11,417 bases of DNA from an uncultured Pirellulaceae bacterium (lineage in GTDB: Bacteria > Planctomycetota > Planctomycetia > Pirellulales > Pirellulaceae), in assembly GCA_947258905.1 (NCBI GenBank), contig CAMYKF010000562.1, positions 1-11,417 on the forward strand, given 5' to 3'. The notes under the pieces were generated by a model. That model did no database searches. It saw only the letters and a list, made by a program, of their open reading frames with translations, and was not told the DNA's origin. Made by a program: the position numbers and the translations under genes. How positions within the stretch are numbered: the first letter of the stretch is position 1; each line of letters begins with the position of its first letter. Positions 1 to 7,586 of this stretch are shown here, piece after piece.

Positions 1-2
1 CC

Positions 3-716
3 GTTCTGGCGATTTTGCTGGTGCACGAAATGGGCCACTTCGTGACCACGCTGATCTACCGTATTCCGGCCACCGTCCCTATTTTTCTGCCGTTTCCGTT
101 CAATCCGATCGGGACGCTGGGCGCCGTGATCGGGATGGAGGGCATGCAGGCCGATCGGCGCCAGATCTTTGACATTGGCATTGCCGGGCCCCTGGCGGGT
201 CTGATGGTGGCGTTGCCCCTGGCCATTATCGGCATCAACCAGCTGGATTTGACCCAACCGCCGGGCGGGCAACTGGCCTTTGAATGTCCGCTGTTGTTCA
301 AATGGATCATTTCCTGGATGCAGGTCGACGGGTACCAGTCGGCCCTGGACAAGGGCGTGTGGCTGAACCAGCTGAATCCGTTTTTCGCCGCCGCCTGGGT
401 CGGGTTCGTGGTTACGGGGTTGAACATGATCCCGGTTGGCCAACTGGACGGAGGCCACATTACTCACGCGATTTTTGGCAAGTACGCGCATTGGATCGCC
501 GAGTGCATCATTGTGCTGGCGATCGCCTTTATGGTTTACCGCGGAATTCCGCACCTGGCGGTGATGGTGTTGCTGCTGCTGGTCATGGGAACGCAACATC
601 CGCCCACCCGCGACGACACGGTAAAGCTGGGGCCTGTGCGTATTACGCTGGGGTTGTTGTCGCTGACGATCCCCCTGCTCTGCTTTCCGCCCTACATTTT
701 CCACATTGAGTTCTAG
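3..716 (+). CDS. Site-2 protease family (M50) zinc metalloprotease, 5' end missing
   Basis: Intramembrane metalloprotease of the M50 family, expected to cleave substrates within or near the membrane. The frame is open from the first base, so the start lies outside the window; a TTG at 15 falls inside the first conserved helix and is not a credible start. The zinc-binding HEMGH motif is encoded at 24-38, directly after the hydrophobic run VLAILLV. It is followed by the G-I-A-G-P-L-A-G-L helix and, near the C-terminus, by N-M-I-P-V-G-Q-L-D-G-G-H, whose Asp (447-449) is the expected third zinc ligand. Several more hydrophobic helices follow and the gene ends with TAG at 714-716. The GIAGPLAGL and LDGGH form, with no PDZ domain in the visible part, resembles the EGY1/cyanobacterial-plant type rather than RseP. 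The substrate is unknown. Family assignment is firm. Confidence 0.9.
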   Translation, partial: VLAILLVHEMGHFVTTLIYRIPATVPIFLPFPFNPIGTLGAVIGMEGMQADRRQIFDIGIAGPLAGLMVALPLAIIGINQLDLTQPPGGQLAFECPLLFKWIISWMQVDGYQSALDKGVWLNQLNPFFAAAWVGFVVTGLNMIPVGQLDGGHITHAIFGKYAHWIAECIIVLAIAFMVYRGIPHLAVMVLLLLVMGTQHPPTRDDTVKLGPVRITLGLLSLTIPLLCFPPYIFHIEF

Positions 717-811
717 GCTCGCATTGAGTGCCGGGCATCTATTGGACCGGGGACGTCTCGCGGTGGCGGATTTTGCCAGGCCCTGCCAGTCCACGACTGA
801 TGGATGGTTTG

Positions 812-840
812 TGTGCAGTCGCCGGAAACCTGGCTAGAAT
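812..840 (+). promoter_or_regulatory. Possible promoter for the isomerase/enoyl-CoA hydratase unit
   Basis: The gap between the protease stop (716) and the next start (886) holds TAGAAT at 835-840, five of six matches to a sigma-70 -10 box. A poor -35 candidate, TGTGCA at 812-817, lies 17 bases upstream. The -10 is 45 bases before the ATG. The -35 match is weak and promoter rules in the likely host group are poorly known, so this is only a candidate. I see no convincing terminator or repeat in the rest of this gap. Confidence 0.2.
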
Positions 841-875
841 GTGGGCGACGCCGCAGTCTGAGTCCCCGTAATCCT

Positions 876-879
876 GGAG
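876..879 (+). promoter_or_regulatory. Ribosome binding site (GGAG) fixing the isomerase start
   Basis: GGAG is followed by six bases and then the ATG at 886. This spacing favours ATG 886 over the in-frame TTG at 880, which lies directly against the GGAG. Confidence 0.5.
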
Positions 880-885
880 TTGCTG

Positions 886-1884
886 ATGTCCCGACCTGTT
901 ACCCTGTTCACCGGCCAGTGGGCCGATCTGCCAATTGTCGATATGGCGCGAAAGACGCATGAATTCGGTTATGACGGAATCGAACTGGCCTGCTGGGGTG
1001 ACCACTTCGACGTTGACAAGGCCTTGGAGGATGACGATTACTGCGGAAGTCTGCGATCGTTGCTGGAAAGCCATGAACTGGAATGTCACGCCATCTCGAC
1101 ACATCTGGTCGGCCAGGCGGTACTGGACAACATTGACCAGCGGCATCAGGCGATCCTGCCGCCGCACGTGTGGGGCGATGGCGATCCGGCCGGCGTCAAT
1201 CAGCGGGCTGCCGAGGAACTGAAGAAAACGGCGCGTGCCGCGCAGAAATTCGGCGTAGATGTCGTCAACGGGTTTACGGGTTCCAGCATCTGGCACTTGC
1301 TGTATTCCTTTCCGCCGGTGCCGCCGGAGATGATCGACGAAGGTTTCCAGTTGTTTGCCGAGCGCTGGAATCCAATCCTCGATGTGTTTGGCGAATGCGG
1401 AGTGCGATTCGCTCTGGAAGTCCATCCGACTGAAATTGCCTTCGATATTTACACGGCTGCACGGGCGCTGGAGGCCATTAATCATCGGACTGAATTTGGA
1501 TTCAACTTCGACCCCAGTCATTTGCACTGGCAGGGCGTCGACCCGGTCGAGTTCATTCGCGAGTTTCCCGACCGCATTTATCACGTGCACAGCAAGGACG
1601 CGATTACGATCCTCGATGGCCGTTCAGGGATTCTGGCAAGCCATCTGAATTTTGGTGATCCGCGGCGGGGCTGGGATTTCCGTTCTCCGGGACGTGGTTC
1701 GGTGGACTTTGAAGAGATCATTCGCGCGTTGAACGTGATCAACTACCGCGGACCCTTGTCTGTGGAATGGGAGGATTGCGGCATGGATCGCGAGTATGGC
1801 GCAGAAGAAGCGTGCCAATTCACGCGTCAAATCGACTTTTCACCGAGCGCTGTCGCCTTTGACGCAGCGTTTGAGAAGGGCTAA
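886..1884 (+). CDS. Sugar phosphate isomerase/epimerase family protein (AP endonuclease 2-like TIM barrel)
   Basis: Predicted soluble TIM-barrel protein of 332 residues, related to xylose isomerase, endonuclease IV, IolE/IolI and similar sugar epimerases. Expected divalent-metal ligands can be placed: Glu178 in A-L-E-V-H-P-T-E, Asp209 and His212 in N-F-D-P-S-H, His235 in H-V-H-S-K-D, and Glu294 in S-V-E-W-E-D. The barrel begins with the strand T-L-F-T-G and the segment Y-D-G-I-E-L (29-34), typical of the family. The length is normal and no signal peptide is seen. ATG 886 is chosen for its GGAG box. It lies 12 bases upstream of an enoyl-CoA hydratase gene, probably co-transcribed. Planctomycetes carry many paralogues of this family, usually with unknown carbohydrate substrates; the exact reaction cannot be read from the sequence. 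Confidence 0.88.
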   Translation: MSRPVTLFTGQWADLPIVDMARKTHEFGYDGIELACWGDHFDVDKALEDDDYCGSLRSLLESHELECHAISTHLVGQAVLDNIDQRHQAILPPHVWGDGDPAGVNQRAAEELKKTARAAQKFGVDVVNGFTGSSIWHLLYSFPPVPPEMIDEGFQLFAERWNPILDVFGECGVRFALEVHPTEIAFDIYTAARALEAINHRTEFGFNFDPSHLHWQGVDPVEFIREFPDRIYHVHSKDAITILDGRSGILASHLNFGDPRRGWDFRSPGRGSVDFEEIIRALNVINYRGPLSVEWEDCGMDREYGAEEACQFTRQIDFSPSAVAFDAAFEKG

Positions 1885-1896
1885 TGCCGGCCAGTC

Positions 1897-2685
1897 ATGC
1901 CCGAACATGTCCAAATTCGCAAGGACCTGCCGTCCGGCACGATCATCATCGACCGCCCTGCCCTGCGCAATGCGTTGTCACCGCAGACCATTCGCGAGTT
2001 GCAGACGGCGTTCGAGGATTTGCATGGCGAGCGCAAGGTACGTGGTGTCATCCTGACTGGAGCGGGTGAGTGCTTTTCGGCCGGAACCGATCTGAAGCAT
2101 CTGGCCGAGCAATTCGAGTTGCCCGATCCCGAGCATTTGTGGGAGGAGGAAATCCCCGAGATTCTGACTCTGATCGAAACCATGTTGCGGTTTCCCAAGC
2201 CCATTGTGGCGGCGGTCAGCGGTCCCGTGGCGGGCATGGGTCTGGCATTGATGCTGGCCGCTGATTTTGTCGTGGCGGCCGAGCAGTCACGGTTCAGCGT
2301 CCCCGAGGTCAAGCTGGGGCTGCTGCCTGGATTCGCCGCTCCGCTGCTGACCCGACGCAGCGGTGTGAGTCATGCCCAGCGACTGATCCTGACCGGTCAG
2401 GCGATCGATGCCGACGTTGCCTTGCGCTTGCAGATCATCGACGAATTGGTCAAGGCGGATCAGGTTTGGGCGCGAGCCCACCAGTGGGCAGGCGAACTGG
2501 CGCAGGGTGCTCCATCCTCTCATCAACTCGCACGCCAATTGATCAACGAAACGATCAGCGAGGATCTGTTCACGCAATTGAGCATTGGAGCTGCGAACAC
2601 GGCGGCTGCCCGTTCGACGGAAGCGGCGCGACGCGGTGTGCAGGCCTTTCTGCAGAAAAAGGGCTCCGTCGACTGGAACGAATAG
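1897..2685 (+). CDS. Enoyl-CoA hydratase/isomerase (crotonase) family protein
   Basis: Crotonase-fold protein of 262 residues, a normal length, expected to act on an acyl-CoA thioester in the cytoplasm. The first oxyanion-hole segment C-F-S-A-G-T-D-L is at residues 59-66, and the second, G-P-V-A-G-M-G-L-A-L-M-L, at 109-120, followed by the diagnostic A-A-D-F-V-V-A-A-E. Aligned by eye with rat mitochondrial crotonase, Glu137 in F-S-V-P-E-V is equivalent to Glu164, but the place of Glu144 is taken by Ala117. A single catalytic Glu is more usual in enoyl-CoA isomerases and other variants than in a classical hydratase. An alternative ATG overlaps the upstream stop at 1884, but it is in another frame and gives only a 61-residue shadow. 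The gene begins 12 bases after the isomerase stop, suggesting one operon. The substrate is unknown. Confidence 0.9.
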   Translation: MPEHVQIRKDLPSGTIIIDRPALRNALSPQTIRELQTAFEDLHGERKVRGVILTGAGECFSAGTDLKHLAEQFELPDPEHLWEEEIPEILTLIETMLRFPKPIVAAVSGPVAGMGLALMLAADFVVAAEQSRFSVPEVKLGLLPGFAAPLLTRRSGVSHAQRLILTGQAIDADVALRLQIIDELVKADQVWARAHQWAGELAQGAPSSHQLARQLINETISEDLFTQLSIGAANTAAARSTEAARRGVQAFLQKKGSVDWNE

Positions 2686-2707
2686 TGGTGCTCGTGGCGG
2701 CTATCCG

Positions 2708-2733
2708 GTTGAGCAGCGGTCCACCGGTTCAAC
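2708..2733. terminator. Hairpin in the convergent gap, possible two-way terminator
   Basis: The 49-base gap between two convergent stop codons contains GTTGAGC (2708-2714) pairing with GTTCAAC (2727-2733) through one G-T wobble, then a two-base bulge, then CGG/CCG closing a TCCA loop. This gives about ten base pairs. Position fits a shared terminator, but there is no T-run on either side, so an intrinsic terminator is unproven. Confidence 0.35.
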
Positions 2734-2734
2734 A

Positions 2735-3895
2735 TCAGCCGGTTATAAAATGCACCAGGTGTGCTACGCCATAGCCCACGTAGTTTCCAACTGCATATCC
2801 CAGCATGGCGACAATGACTCCGGGCAATACAAGGTGTCGCCACTGTTTGGCTTCCGCCACCGGGGGAACAAAGGCCGGTCCGGCTTTGGTTGCGACCGAA
2901 GCAATCGTGAGCACGCCCACGTCCATGCGTAACAACCAGCCGACTCCGTAAAGCACCAGGAAATGGACGGCCATGATGATTGCCACATACACGAACAGTA
3001 CCGGCGACAGAACGACCGCTTGATAAAAGTTGATCAACGCTCCGATCGCCGCAAAGAACAGGTAGAACGCCAGGTCCCCGATTTCCCACGCACCCTGCAA
3101 ACGGCGAATCGGCCCCCACTGGGCCAACACCAGAGCCAGCGTGGTCACAATGAGAATGCCAGGCATGTCGGGAAAGATCGGATCGACGAGATTGGCTTTT
3201 AGCCAATTACTCACAGCCATCACCAAAACGGCCAGGAAAACCAGCGTGACGATCTGAATCGGATCGAAACGCGGCTTTTCCTTTTTTGTCGGTTCGTCTT
3301 CCCGCTCGGTGCGAGCCACGCTCCAGCGATCGGCGGGAATCCACCTGCCTGCCAGCAGGACCGGCACCACCATCCACAGCGCGAACAGCGGAAACAGGGT
3401 CAGGTTGTCCACCGCGTTGGCTGCGGCAAACAAATCCGCGTCTTCAATTCCCAATCCCTCCCACAGAGAAACAAAATTCAGGCTGCCCCCGATATACGTT
3501 CCGGTGTAGGGGCCGGCGATTTTCCAGCTGTGCTCGTCCAGTATGCCGTGCAAGGGCGCTTGCAGAGCCAGGCTGGCGATAATCACTCCCGCCAAAGTGG
3601 CAATGCCGGCCAGCACAAACGCCACCAGCATGGGGCGACCCGCGGACCACACATCCGACAGGTTCACGGTAAACAGGATCACGCACACCGCGAACGGGAC
3701 CGCAAAGCCGATAATCGAGTCGTAAAGAGCAGACTGCGTCGGAATCAGACCCAGATTCGAACACAATGCGCTGAGAAAGATAATCAGCATGATTGCCGAA
3801 AGGCGTTTGGCCCACGCATACCGGTGCACGAGTTGCAGCGCAAGCCAAATGACGCCCAGCAGAACGGCGAAGATAGCCAGCGGTTCAGTAATCAT
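2735..3895 (-). CDS. DUF819 family integral membrane protein, transporter-like
   Basis: Predicted inner-membrane protein of 386 residues with about ten hydrophobic helices and no large soluble domain. Two glycine-rich, weakly polar segments mark the two halves: G-T-Y-I-G-G-S-L-N-F-V (132-142), followed by N-A-V-D-N-L (160-165), and A-S-V-A-T-K-A-G-P-A-F-V (332-343). Paired segments of this kind are characteristic of DUF819 and recall the discontinuous helices of secondary transporters; that mechanistic reading is inference. A charged, Lys/Glu-rich cytoplasmic linker lies near 195-210 between the halves. The ATG at 3895 opens directly into the first helix; no good Shine-Dalgarno sequence is seen. 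It is divergent from the amino acid dehydrogenase gene, which could hint at amino acid or organic acid transport, but nothing proves it. No substrate is known to me for the family. Confidence 0.85.
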   Translation of the reverse strand: MITEPLAIFAVLLGVIWLALQLVHRYAWAKRLSAIMLIIFLSALCSNLGLIPTQSALYDSIIGFAVPFAVCVILFTVNLSDVWSAGRPMLVAFVLAGIATLAGVIIASLALQAPLHGILDEHSWKIAGPYTGTYIGGSLNFVSLWEGLGIEDADLFAAANAVDNLTLFPLFALWMVVPVLLAGRWIPADRWSVARTEREDEPTKKEKPRFDPIQIVTLVFLAVLVMAVSNWLKANLVDPIFPDMPGILIVTTLALVLAQWGPIRRLQGAWEIGDLAFYLFFAAIGALINFYQAVVLSPVLFVYVAIIMAVHFLVLYGVGWLLRMDVGVLTIASVATKAGPAFVPPVAEAKQWRHLVLPGVIVAMLGYAVGNYVGYGVAHLVHFITG

Positions 3896-4057
3896 GCGCG
3901 ATCGTGATAGCTAACAGGGTGTGGCAGGAATGGTGGTTCCGTGGCTCATTGTAACGGGCAAGTTCCACGCGGTGGTGGTGGGCGGGTGTGATGCCTGGTC
4001 AAGTTTCGCTGCAGCAGAAGCCCCAATTTTCTGCATCAGCCGGTCAATTCGCCGTTT

Positions 4058-4103
4058 AATGAATCGGGCAGACTTATCATAATAAGGCGGTTCACGATTC
4101 ATT
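4058..4103. repeat. Nested inverted repeat upstream of the dehydrogenase gene
   Basis: AATGAATCG (4058-4066) is exactly complementary in inverted order to CGATTCATT (4095-4103). Inside, CTTAT (4073-4077) and ATAAG (4082-4086) form a second exact inverted repeat around a four-base loop. The element ends 24 bases before the TTG start at 4128. It could be an operator, a structured leader or a cruciform. The rest of the 232-base divergent gap (3896-4127) shows no gene or clear promoter. Confidence 0.4.
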
Positions 4104-4127
4104 GGTCCCAGACAAATAGACGTTCTC

Positions 4128-5246
4128 TTGATCAACAACACATTCCCTAATCGACTTACCATTCAGTCGCTGACTGAATCGCTCGGTGCGCACCCGGATT
4201 TCGATGAACATGAGGATGTCGCGTTATGCGAGGATCCTCAAACCGGATTGCGGGCGCTGATTGCAGTCCACAGTACCAAACTTGGGCAGTCGTTGGGCGG
4301 TTGCAGAAGGTGGAGTTATGACGATACAGCCGAAGCAATCACGGATGTCCTCCGCTTGTCAAAGGCGATGAGTTACAAGCATGCCATCGCAGGAACCGCT
4401 CGTGGAGGTGGAAAGGCAGTCATTCTTGCCGATGCAGCCGCGGAAAAAACACCGGAGCTCATGAGAACCTTTGGTCGTTTCGTCGACTCCCTGAGCGGTC
4501 GATACATCACTGCCGAAGACGTGGGAACCAGTGTCGAGGATATGTTGTTCGTCAGGGAAACAACGCAACACGTCTCCGGTCTGCCCGTCGAGCATGGCGG
4601 AAGTGGGGACCCGTCCCCGATGACCGCGTACGGAGTGTATTGCGGTATCCTTGCCGCACTTGCCTGGCAGGCGGGACTGGCCGAAGACGACGCATGCAAT
4701 GATTCGGTGGTTAACAACCGGGTTGTCGCAGTTCAGGGTCTTGGCCAGGTCGGTATGGATCTGTGCCGTCAATTACACGGGTCGGGTGCCAGGCTAATCG
4801 TTGCCGATGTTCATACGGATCGAGTCGGGCAAGCCTGTGACGAATTCAACGCCACGGCCACATCGCCGCAGGAGATCTTGTCCGCACCTGCGGACGTGTT
4901 TGCTCCCTGTGCGTTGGGTGCTGTATTGAGCTCCGACTCGATCCCGCAACTCCAGGCCACGATCGTGGCCGGTGCGGCAAACAACCAGCTGCGAGAGGAC
5001 CAGGACGGCGCGTTGCTTCATCGACACAATGTGCTCTACGCTCCTGACTTCGTAATCAACGCCGGAGGCATCATTAATATTGCCAACGAGCAGCCAGCCT
5101 ACGACCGTGATAAAGCCAAATCACAAACGCGGAAAATCTCCGGGACACTTTGGCAGATATTCAAGCGTTCCCGGGAGCTTGATCAGCCCACTTCCGCCGT
5201 TGCCAACGAACTCGCCCGGCAACGACTTGCCAGCTGTCCTGGCTAA
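4128..5246 (+). CDS. Glu/Leu/Phe/Val dehydrogenase, leucine-dehydrogenase-like
   Basis: NAD-dependent amino acid dehydrogenase of 372 residues, expected to deaminate a branched-chain or related amino acid to its 2-oxo acid, reversibly, in the cytoplasm. The N-terminal catalytic domain has L-G-G-C-R-R-W (56-62), substrate-binding Lys84 in M-S-Y-K-H-A and catalytic Lys96 in G-G-G-K-A-V. The Rossmann domain has G-L-G-Q-V-G (204-209) and Asp227 at the end of the second strand, favouring NAD over NADP. A-P-D-F-V-I-N-A-G-G-I-I-N (305-317) is a family hallmark. The only usable start upstream of the conserved domain is TTG at 4128: no ATG or GTG occurs in frame between the TAA at 4083 and the catalytic domain, and no good Shine-Dalgarno sequence precedes it. 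Leucine specificity is likely but not proven. Confidence 0.9.
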   Translation: MINNTFPNRLTIQSLTESLGAHPDFDEHEDVALCEDPQTGLRALIAVHSTKLGQSLGGCRRWSYDDTAEAITDVLRLSKAMSYKHAIAGTARGGGKAVILADAAAEKTPELMRTFGRFVDSLSGRYITAEDVGTSVEDMLFVRETTQHVSGLPVEHGGSGDPSPMTAYGVYCGILAALAWQAGLAEDDACNDSVVNNRVVAVQGLGQVGMDLCRQLHGSGARLIVADVHTDRVGQACDEFNATATSPQEILSAPADVFAPCALGAVLSSDSIPQLQATIVAGAANNQLREDQDGALLHRHNVLYAPDFVINAGGIINIANEQPAYDRDKAKSQTRKISGTLWQIFKRSRELDQPTSAVANELARQRLASCPG

Positions 5247-5273
5247 AACTTCGCCGGGATCAACGCCGGGGCA

Positions 5274-5293
5274 CGGAGCCGTTCACCGCTCCG
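5274..5293 (-). terminator. Stem-loop over the stop codon of the decahaem cytochrome gene
   Basis: CGGAGC (5274-5279) pairs exactly with GCTCCG (5288-5293) around an eight-base loop that contains the TGA stop (5283-5285, - strand). It lies at the junction of two convergent genes whose stops are 36 bases apart. It is short and lacks a T-run, so a terminator role is only possible. Confidence 0.2.
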
Positions 5294-7586
5294 CCGGGAC
5301 TCGACTTCCCACGTGATAGTTGTGGCAGTCGACGCAACCGGAGGGCGCTCCGCCGTTGCGGTGACACGATGCACAAGTCGCCTTGTCAATAGGCCCAAAG
5401 TTGCTGGTCCATTCGTGCGGGTCGAGACTGGCGAAACAATGCTTGTTCGACTGCATCTCATTTATCTGGTGGCAACTCGTGCAATCGTGCAGCGAAGTCT
5501 GGATGTCGTGCGGTTTGTGAGAAAACCTGGTGAACTCGCGGATGTTGGGGTCGCGGTAGGCGGGCGTCCAGTTCATCCTGGCCGCGCCGGTGTCCGTATA
5601 CTCGGCTGTATGACAGCTACGGCATTGGCCAACGCCGGTCGGCGAGTTCAGCGACTCGAACAGCATTGAGGTTTGTGTGGCGTCGCTGTCGTGGTGACGG
5701 ACCGCCACGTCAGTCCAGCCCTTGATCAACGGATCCATGTGACCTGCCACACGCCAGGCAATCGCGAATCGCGCGTTGTCCCGGTACCAGCCTCCGTGTT
5801 CGCTGCTGGCCAATCGTGTGACGGCCTCCTGGAAGTACTGGTGTCCGGTATCGGGTTCGTCTTCCCTGACAGGGACGGGATCGACCGGTGGCGGGATTTC
5901 AACGGATTGCCCGCTTGCCAGCCCGGCCAACGGATTGACGGCCAGGACCGGGCCGTCACCATGGAAAGGCCCTTCGGTCTGATCCGTCGTCAGGTGCTGG
6001 TTGTTGATTCGCTGTGGACCCGGCTGGATCGTCGGGGGCGGCGGCTCGTAATGGGTAACCTGCGGCGATTCGACTTGAGGTGCTGGACCCGAATGACTTG
6101 TCGCATGATCAGGCGCCACGGTCGCCGGCGATTCCTGTCTGCGCAATTGATCGGCATACAGACGTCTGAGCGGATTGGTGGCCAGCGTGTCATCGTCCTC
6201 CTGATGAAATGACGGTCGCGCGAACAGGTCGGAGCGGGCCGGAATTCTCAAGGCCATCTCCCGTCGCGCGCGAATTTCCACTGGCAATTCCGGCAGCCAG
6301 CGTTGTCGAGCATCCAGGAAGATAGCCGGATGCAGTCCATACGTGAGATTTTTGACCTCGTTTTTGGGCAACTCCACGTTCCACGCGGCCTCCAGGCGTT
6401 GCTGAATGGCACCGTCGGGTTCGCTGGATAAATCGTACAGCAAATCCTTGATGGCCCAGGCCAGCTGTGCTGCTTCCGCGACATCTCGCGGGTTGTCAGG
6501 ATCGAGATCAGAGAATTCAAAGTCGGTCGGTCGCTGGGCCAGAACAGCCGCGGCGGTCGGGTCGGCCATCAACAACATCTTCATCGCCGGCGGCAGGGTT
6601 CCGTCAAAGTCGCCGTCGCATTCGCCCGGCCATTGTCCCACCGCATGACCGTGTCGGGCCAGTGCCTCGGTGTCCAGCATCGGCAGCTGGAACAGCGTCC
6701 AGCCCTCACCACTCGTTTGGGTGATTTGCTGCTTGTGGCATTGGGCACAGCTGAGTTCAAAAGCGGCGACCAGCTTGACATTGCCCTGGTCGTCGTTGAC
6801 ATGACATCGTCGACAGTCAAACGAGGTTTCCTTTTCGGGAAAGTGCTTCAAACCGTGCGCGACATGGTCGAAAGCGATGCTGGAACGTCGCTGAAACGGC
6901 CAGCTGGTAAATTCCGGGTGACCCTTCTCAAAACTGTGAATGTAATTCACGTGGCAAGTCTGACACTGCTGGTCGGTGAGGGCCGACAGATTGACATCCG
7001 CACCGTGATGCTCGCGATGGCAAGTGGCGCAGGCCAGTTCCCCGCCGGCATTGCGCGGATCGGGAAATCCGGGTGAGGAATGATCGGCCATTGTATTGCT
7101 GGTCAGCACGGCCAGCTGATTCGGATTCATGCTGTGCGCGTGCATGGGAAACTTCGACATCAGGCTCTGGTCATGACATTCCATACACAGTTGGGATTGT
7201 GAAACCGGAATGTGGCGGCCGCCGCTGATTGCGTCCTTTAACCAGTTTCCCAGTGTCTGGTCGCCGGCTCCGTGACAGGACGAGCAGCGACTGGATCCCT
7301 CGTTCACCAGAATCTGTGCGTGACTGTGCGAAAGCGGACCCGGAGCGAAGAACTCGTTGCGTTGCGGGCTGGACAAAAACGCCAGCAACAATCCGATGAT
7401 CAGCGCAGTAGTGGCAGCCGCGAAAATTCCCCGTTGCAGACGCAGCGATGGTGCAGGAATGCAGTTTTCTGTCGTCTCCATGTGCAGGCCGCTGCCGCCA
7501 CAGTCGGCCTCAAGGTCCAGCGAACACTGCCAGTCGTCATGCGGCCGCACGTAATGTTTTTGTGTTTCACGCACATCCTGACTCAT
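5283..7586 (-). CDS. Membrane-anchored decahaem cytochrome c (cytochrome c3-like haem arrays)
   Basis: Multihaem c-type cytochrome of 767 residues. About 52 N-terminal residues precede one hydrophobic helix (near 54-72), which should anchor the protein with the rest in the periplasm. Ten CxxCH motifs start at residues 101, 134, 186, 208, 258, 280, 655, 702, 738 and 751. Six lie in an N-terminal block and four in a C-terminal block, split by about 370 residues without haem sites, including a Pro-rich linker near 485-580. Motifs such as R-F-S-H-K-P-H before a CxxCH resemble c3/c7-type haem ligation. ATG 7586 is fixed by GGAGG nine bases upstream and overlaps the preceding stop as ATGA. It is the last gene of the redox operon. 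Probable role: accepting or delivering electrons outside the membrane; the partner is unknown. Confidence 0.9.
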   Translation of the reverse strand: MSQDVRETQKHYVRPHDDWQCSLDLEADCGGSGLHMETTENCIPAPSLRLQRGIFAAATTALIIGLLLAFLSSPQRNEFFAPGPLSHSHAQILVNEGSSRCSSCHGAGDQTLGNWLKDAISGGRHIPVSQSQLCMECHDQSLMSKFPMHAHSMNPNQLAVLTSNTMADHSSPGFPDPRNAGGELACATCHREHHGADVNLSALTDQQCQTCHVNYIHSFEKGHPEFTSWPFQRRSSIAFDHVAHGLKHFPEKETSFDCRRCHVNDDQGNVKLVAAFELSCAQCHKQQITQTSGEGWTLFQLPMLDTEALARHGHAVGQWPGECDGDFDGTLPPAMKMLLMADPTAAAVLAQRPTDFEFSDLDPDNPRDVAEAAQLAWAIKDLLYDLSSEPDGAIQQRLEAAWNVELPKNEVKNLTYGLHPAIFLDARQRWLPELPVEIRARREMALRIPARSDLFARPSFHQEDDDTLATNPLRRLYADQLRRQESPATVAPDHATSHSGPAPQVESPQVTHYEPPPPTIQPGPQRINNQHLTTDQTEGPFHGDGPVLAVNPLAGLASGQSVEIPPPVDPVPVREDEPDTGHQYFQEAVTRLASSEHGGWYRDNARFAIAWRVAGHMDPLIKGWTDVAVRHHDSDATQTSMLFESLNSPTGVGQCRSCHTAEYTDTGAARMNWTPAYRDPNIREFTRFSHKPHDIQTSLHDCTSCHQINEMQSNKHCFASLDPHEWTSNFGPIDKATCASCHRNGGAPSGCVDCHNYHVGSRVPAER

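Noticed and set aside
739..1590. Open frame of 283 codons on the - strand opposite the isomerase gene
   Set aside because: The + strand protein has clear metal-ligand motifs, while the antisense product shows no domain, no helices and no start signal.
2523..3206. Open frame of 227 codons on the - strand across the convergent junction
   Set aside because: It lies in another frame of the DUF819 gene and continues antisense into the crotonase gene; composition is Arg/Gly/Ser-rich without motifs.
3911..4162. Possible small - strand gene of 83 codons in the divergent gap
   Set aside because: It covers the gap and the start of the dehydrogenase, has no Shine-Dalgarno sequence that I can see and no recognisable motif; the reading of the region as control sequence is simpler.
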